Source: Thermococcus sp. MAR1 (lineage in GTDB: Archaea; Methanobacteriota_B; Thermococci; Thermococcales; Thermococcaceae). Taken from it: a DNA stretch of 64,000 bases. The DNA is taken from contig NZ_SNUF01000001.1 in the NCBI RefSeq assembly GCF_012027305.1, positions 1 to 64,000 on the forward strand, in the 5' to 3' direction. A program made the translations under genes and the position numbers. Positions 61,227 to 64,000 of this stretch are shown piece by piece; position 1 is the stretch's first letter, and every line of letters starts with the position of its first letter. The notes below the pieces were generated by a model. That model was given only the letters and a program-made list of their open reading frames with translations. It did no database searches and was not told the DNA's origin.

Positions 61227-62579
61227 ATGATTATGCAAGAGTTCGTAAACCGCTCTGAGGAGTTGCGGAAGCTGGGGGAGTACCTGAAAAAACGCTCGCT
61301 CATCATAGTTTACGGTCGGAGAAGGGTAGGCAAGACGAGACTGATAATCGAGGCCCTGAAAGGCATTCCCCACGTGTACCACTTATGCAAAGAGGAAGAG
61401 CCCAGAGAAACGCTCGTCAGCCTCTCTAAAAAGCTCTACCGCGTTACGGGAGATATTAAATTCTTGGAGCACCCACCTTCTTCCTTCGATGAACTCTTTA
61501 ATCTCCTGAGCGCTAGCGGAACAGTACTGGTTCTCGACGAGTTCCCGGTACTCGTAAAGAACTATCCCCGGATACTGGGTCTTCTTCAGGAGTACTGGGA
61601 CTTCGGTGAGGGAGGGAGCATCATTCTGTGCGGTTCTAGTGTGTCAATGATGAAGAGACTCACGGACTACGGAAGTCCACTCCATGGCAGAAGAACCATG
61701 ACAATTAAGGTTAAACCCCTGGAGTTCAGGCACATTGGAGGGTTCTTTCCGGGCTATTCTCCTGAGGAACTGGTTAGGGCATATGGCGTTCTTGACGGTA
61801 TTCCTGAGTACCTGCTTCGCTTTGACCCCTCCTTATCGGTGGAGGAGAACGTGGTCCGGGAATTCTTCGGGAAGGGATACCTCTACGAAGAAGCTGAACT
61901 TCTCCTGCGCTATGAGCTCAGGGACCTGAGCACTTACAACACAATCCTTGAGGCGATAGCCTCTGGGTACACGTCCTTCAACGAGATCAGAACCAAAACT
62001 GGAATGGACGGCTCGAAACTTTCCCGTTATCTCTCTGTCCTTGGGGAGCTGGAGATAGTCAGGAAAGAATACCCGGTGCTTCCTGGGGTTTCCAGGAAGA
62101 GGAAGGGGGCGAGATACAGTCTATCGGACAACTACTTTGCCTTCTACTACTCCTTCGTCTATCCCTTCAAGGAGGAGATAGAGCTCGGCCTCCCCGATGT
62201 CCCTCTTGAGAACTTCAGGAAAAAGTTTAACCTATACCTGGGGAGGGTTTACGAGAAGGTGGCCCTTCAGCACATCATGCTCATCAACAGAAATGGAAAG
62301 CTCCCCTTCAGGTTCACCCGTATAGGGAGATGGTGGTGGAAGGGGGAAGAAGTCGACCTAGTAGCCTTGGACGAGAAAGAGAAAAAGGCCCTCCTTGTTG
62401 AGGTCAAGTGGAGGAAACTGAGCCCCCGAGAGGTCTGGGGAATAAGAAAAGACCTGGAGAGGAAAGCCGCCCTGATGGGACTTGACGGATGGGAGGTTCA
62501 TACTGGCATAGTTGCCAGGGAGTTCGTGGAACGGCCGGCTCCCCTGCTCTGGGACATTCATGATATCACCGGTGAATAA
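61227..62579 (+). CDS. Archaeal ATPase with DUF234 domain
   Basis: A 450-aa STAND/AAA-type ATPase common in Thermococcales. Walker A VYGRRRVGKTRLI (28-40), Walker B VLVLDEFP near 100, a helix-turn-helix-like segment (YTSFNEIRTKTGMDGSKLSRYLSVL, about 250-275 in two parts) and a C-terminal DUF234 nuclease-like domain (VDLVALDEKEKKALLVEVKWRK, D, E and K as in PD-(D/E)XK). The cellular role is unknown. Start ATG 61227 by the leaderless promoter; ATG 61233 is two codons on. Its 3' end overlaps the convergent GH4 gene by 14 bp. Confidence 0.88.
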   Translation: MIMQEFVNRSEELRKLGEYLKKRSLIIVYGRRRVGKTRLIIEALKGIPHVYHLCKEEEPRETLVSLSKKLYRVTGDIKFLEHPPSSFDELFNLLSASGTVLVLDEFPVLVKNYPRILGLLQEYWDFGEGGSIILCGSSVSMMKRLTDYGSPLHGRRTMTIKVKPLEFRHIGGFFPGYSPEELVRAYGVLDGIPEYLLRFDPSLSVEENVVREFFGKGYLYEEAELLLRYELRDLSTYNTILEAIASGYTSFNEIRTKTGMDGSKLSRYLSVLGELEIVRKEYPVLPGVSRKRKGARYSLSDNYFAFYYSFVYPFKEEIELGLPDVPLENFRKKFNLYLGRVYEKVALQHIMLINRNGKLPFRFTRIGRWWWKGEEVDLVALDEKEKKALLVEVKWRKLSPREVWGIRKDLERKAALMGLDGWEVHTGIVAREFVERPAPLLWDIHDITGE

Positions 62580-63873
62580 ATCCCTTTATCTCTTCCACAT
62601 CACCCTCAGTGAACTGTGGCATCATGTCGAGGTGAGCCCTCATCAGCTCGGCCATGGCCCTCAGCCCAGCCTCGGCGTCGTGGACGACCGGGTCGAGGAG
62701 CACAGCTTTTATCACCTTCTCAACGTTTCCTTCTACCGCTGCCTCCGCCGATAACCGCTGTATCTCCGCCTGAACTCTGAGAGGGGCTAAAGCCTCCCGC
62801 GGGAGCTCGACGCGGAGCGGCTTCACTCCCTTCGGCGAGACCTCCGCCGGAACCTCTACTATCGTGCCTTCAGGCAGGTCAATATAACTCCTGTTGGGGA
62901 CGTTTATGGCCTCCTGGAGCTTTTCTCTGCCCTCAAGTCCCTCAACGACGTTCATGGCAACGTCTGGGAACTTGACGAATCGGTTGAAGGCGAACCTGGG
63001 GACGAGACCGCGGAGGAACAGCCTCAAAAGTCTCCTTACCTCATCCCCCTCCTTCCTGGTTCTCTCTATCCATTTAAGCCCCTTTTTCTCCTCCGGAATT
63101 AACGGCCAGGCGAAGCTCAGGTACTCCCCTATGTGGTTGTCGTCCGGCGAGGGGAAGAGGCCGTACGTCCGGTAGAGAAGCTGGCTCAAAGGCTCGAAGT
63201 CCGGCCTTTTCTTTAAGGCTTCGTCAAGCTGTGGATATGCGTCCTCGCCGTTAATGCGGAGCTCCTTTATCCAGGTGAAGTGGTTCAGGCCGCCGGCGAT
63301 GAGGCTTATCCCCCTCTCGTCGGCCTTCAGCAGGGGGGCCAGCATTTCCTTCCTCTCAAGGTAGCCCGTGCAGAGGCCGTAGACGTTTTTTAAGCTTGTA
63401 TAGTTCAGAACCGCGTAGGTCACCCTTGGCTCCGGGTTGGAGTAAATGAAGACCCGTGCGTCTCTGTTAACGTCCTCTACCCTTCTCGCTATTTCCAGAA
63501 CCAGCGGGACTACTCGTAGGGTATGGGCGAGTCCACCTAAACCACCGTTCTCCCCGAGAACCTGCCTGATGCCGTACCTATGGGGAATCTCGAAGTCCAG
63601 CCTCCAGCGTTCGTACCGCTCCTTCTCGACGGAGATGACCGCGTAGTCGACGCCGTAGTTTTCGAGTCCCTCGACGCTCTCAAGGGAAGTGACGGTGAAG
63701 CCTGCCTTGAAGGTCCTCTTTATCTTCTCCGCTAAGGCCGTTATTAACTTCCTCCGCTCGTCGTCAATCTCGATGAGGTATATCTCGGCGTTCTCCAGAA
63801 CCTCGCTCGTGGCTATCGTGTAGAGGCCCAGAGGGGTGAATATGCTTCCGGCTCCGATGAAGGCTACCCTCAT
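62566..63873 (-). CDS. Family 4 glycosidase (NAD- and metal-dependent)
   Basis: A 435-aa GH4 enzyme. NAD motif VAFIGAGSIFTP (3-14), YSNPEPRVTYAV (about 144-155), AGGLNHFTW and DDNHIGEYLSFAW (about 242-254) are family hallmarks. GH4 enzymes hydrolyse alpha- or beta-glycosides, often phosphorylated or uronic sugars, by a redox mechanism; the substrate is not visible. The upstream gene's stop codon directly precedes this ATG, so they share an operon. Confidence 0.88.
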   Translation of the reverse strand: MRVAFIGAGSIFTPLGLYTIATSEVLENAEIYLIEIDDERRKLITALAEKIKRTFKAGFTVTSLESVEGLENYGVDYAVISVEKERYERWRLDFEIPHRYGIRQVLGENGGLGGLAHTLRVVPLVLEIARRVEDVNRDARVFIYSNPEPRVTYAVLNYTSLKNVYGLCTGYLERKEMLAPLLKADERGISLIAGGLNHFTWIKELRINGEDAYPQLDEALKKRPDFEPLSQLLYRTYGLFPSPDDNHIGEYLSFAWPLIPEEKKGLKWIERTRKEGDEVRRLLRLFLRGLVPRFAFNRFVKFPDVAMNVVEGLEGREKLQEAINVPNRSYIDLPEGTIVEVPAEVSPKGVKPLRVELPREALAPLRVQAEIQRLSAEAAVEGNVEKVIKAVLLDPVVHDAEAGLRAMAELMRAHLDMMPQFTEGDVEEIKGFIHR

Positions 63874-64000
63874 TCACAGCACCCCCGCAAGCGGGTTTGC
63901 GTGGAAGAGAACCGTGGGGAGAATCTTCAGCCCCTCGCCGTATTTGAAGCCCGCTATCTCCCCGTAGAACCTGGCTATGCTCTTCACGAAGACCTCCCAC
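63874..64000 (-). CDS. C-terminal fragment of a gene upstream of GH4 (runs off window)
   Basis: The last 41 codons of a reading frame enter from the window edge (WEVFVKSIARFYGEIAGFKY, then GEGLKILPTVLFHANPLAGV and L) and stop directly before the GH4 start codon. Frame and junction show a real upstream gene in the same operon. Too little is visible to name it. Confidence 0.6.
   Translation of the reverse strand, partial: WEVFVKSIARFYGEIAGFKYGEGLKILPTVLFHANPLAGVL

Overview
The window is a stretch of chromosome from a hyperthermophilic euryarchaeon of the order Thermococcales, almost certainly genus Thermococcus. Markers are an aldehyde:ferredoxin oxidoreductase with its radical-SAM maturase, a Tk-SP-like subtilisin, branched-chain polyamine synthase BpsA, the four-gene dye-linked proline dehydrogenase operon, ferredoxins with a CxxD cluster motif, archaeal phosphopantothenate synthesis, diphthine synthase, a 7S/SRP RNA, CCA-encoded tRNA genes, TATA boxes and GGTGA/GGAGG ribosome binding sites. 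The species cannot be fixed from sequence alone.

Layout. 0-6.1 kb: noncoding DNA, tRNA-Val, dphB, an HTH regulator, phosphopantothenate synthetase, the two Nfn/sulfide dehydrogenase genes and a small conserved gene. 6.1-28.3 kb: an integrated mobile element of about 22.1 kb, bounded by a 15-bp direct repeat (6149-6163 and 28270-28284) between two divergent host genes. It has a virion-like block on the minus strand (HerA/FtsK packaging ATPase, candidate double-jelly-roll capsid protein, several membrane-anchored beta-rich proteins, a Cas4-like nuclease), a restriction-modification block (one methyltransferase, two unrelated restriction enzymes), a serine recombinase, a small metallopeptidase, an MCM-like protein that seems to have lost its ATPase motifs, and a tyrosine integrase. 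The gene set fits the provirus/plasmid family known as TKV4 and pTN3 (PRD1-adenovirus lineage).

28.3-33.5 kb: housekeeping genes (UPF0282 beta-lactamase-fold protein, SDR, nicotinate phosphoribosyltransferase, two ferredoxins, MIP18-like Fe-S factor, PP-loop ATPase). 33.5-39.0 kb: an AT-rich defence island (solo methyltransferase, GmrSD-type DUF262/DUF1524 enzyme, DpnII-like nuclease, Dam methylase, ribbon-helix-helix regulator with repeated candidate operators). 39-48 kb: bpsA, a nucleotidyltransferase, a secreted toroid protein, subtilisin, aor and its maturase. 48-54 kb: tRNA-Gly, tRNA-Phe, queC, pyrD, SRP RNA and the pdhAFXB operon. 54-64 kb: UMP kinase, CoA-disulfide/sulfur reductase, a membrane-EEP nuclease fusion, kptA, a C69 peptidase, a GH1 glycosidase, an archaeal ATPase and a GH4 glycosidase.

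The most unusual signals are in the provirus. Nearly every gene there has its own near-identical promoter at a fixed distance from the start codon, sometimes with the previous gene's stop codon inside the box. There is a 9-bp-periodic G-tract/C-tract inverted array beside the MCM-like gene. Separate candidate operator sets lie at the serine recombinase and at the tyrosine integrase.
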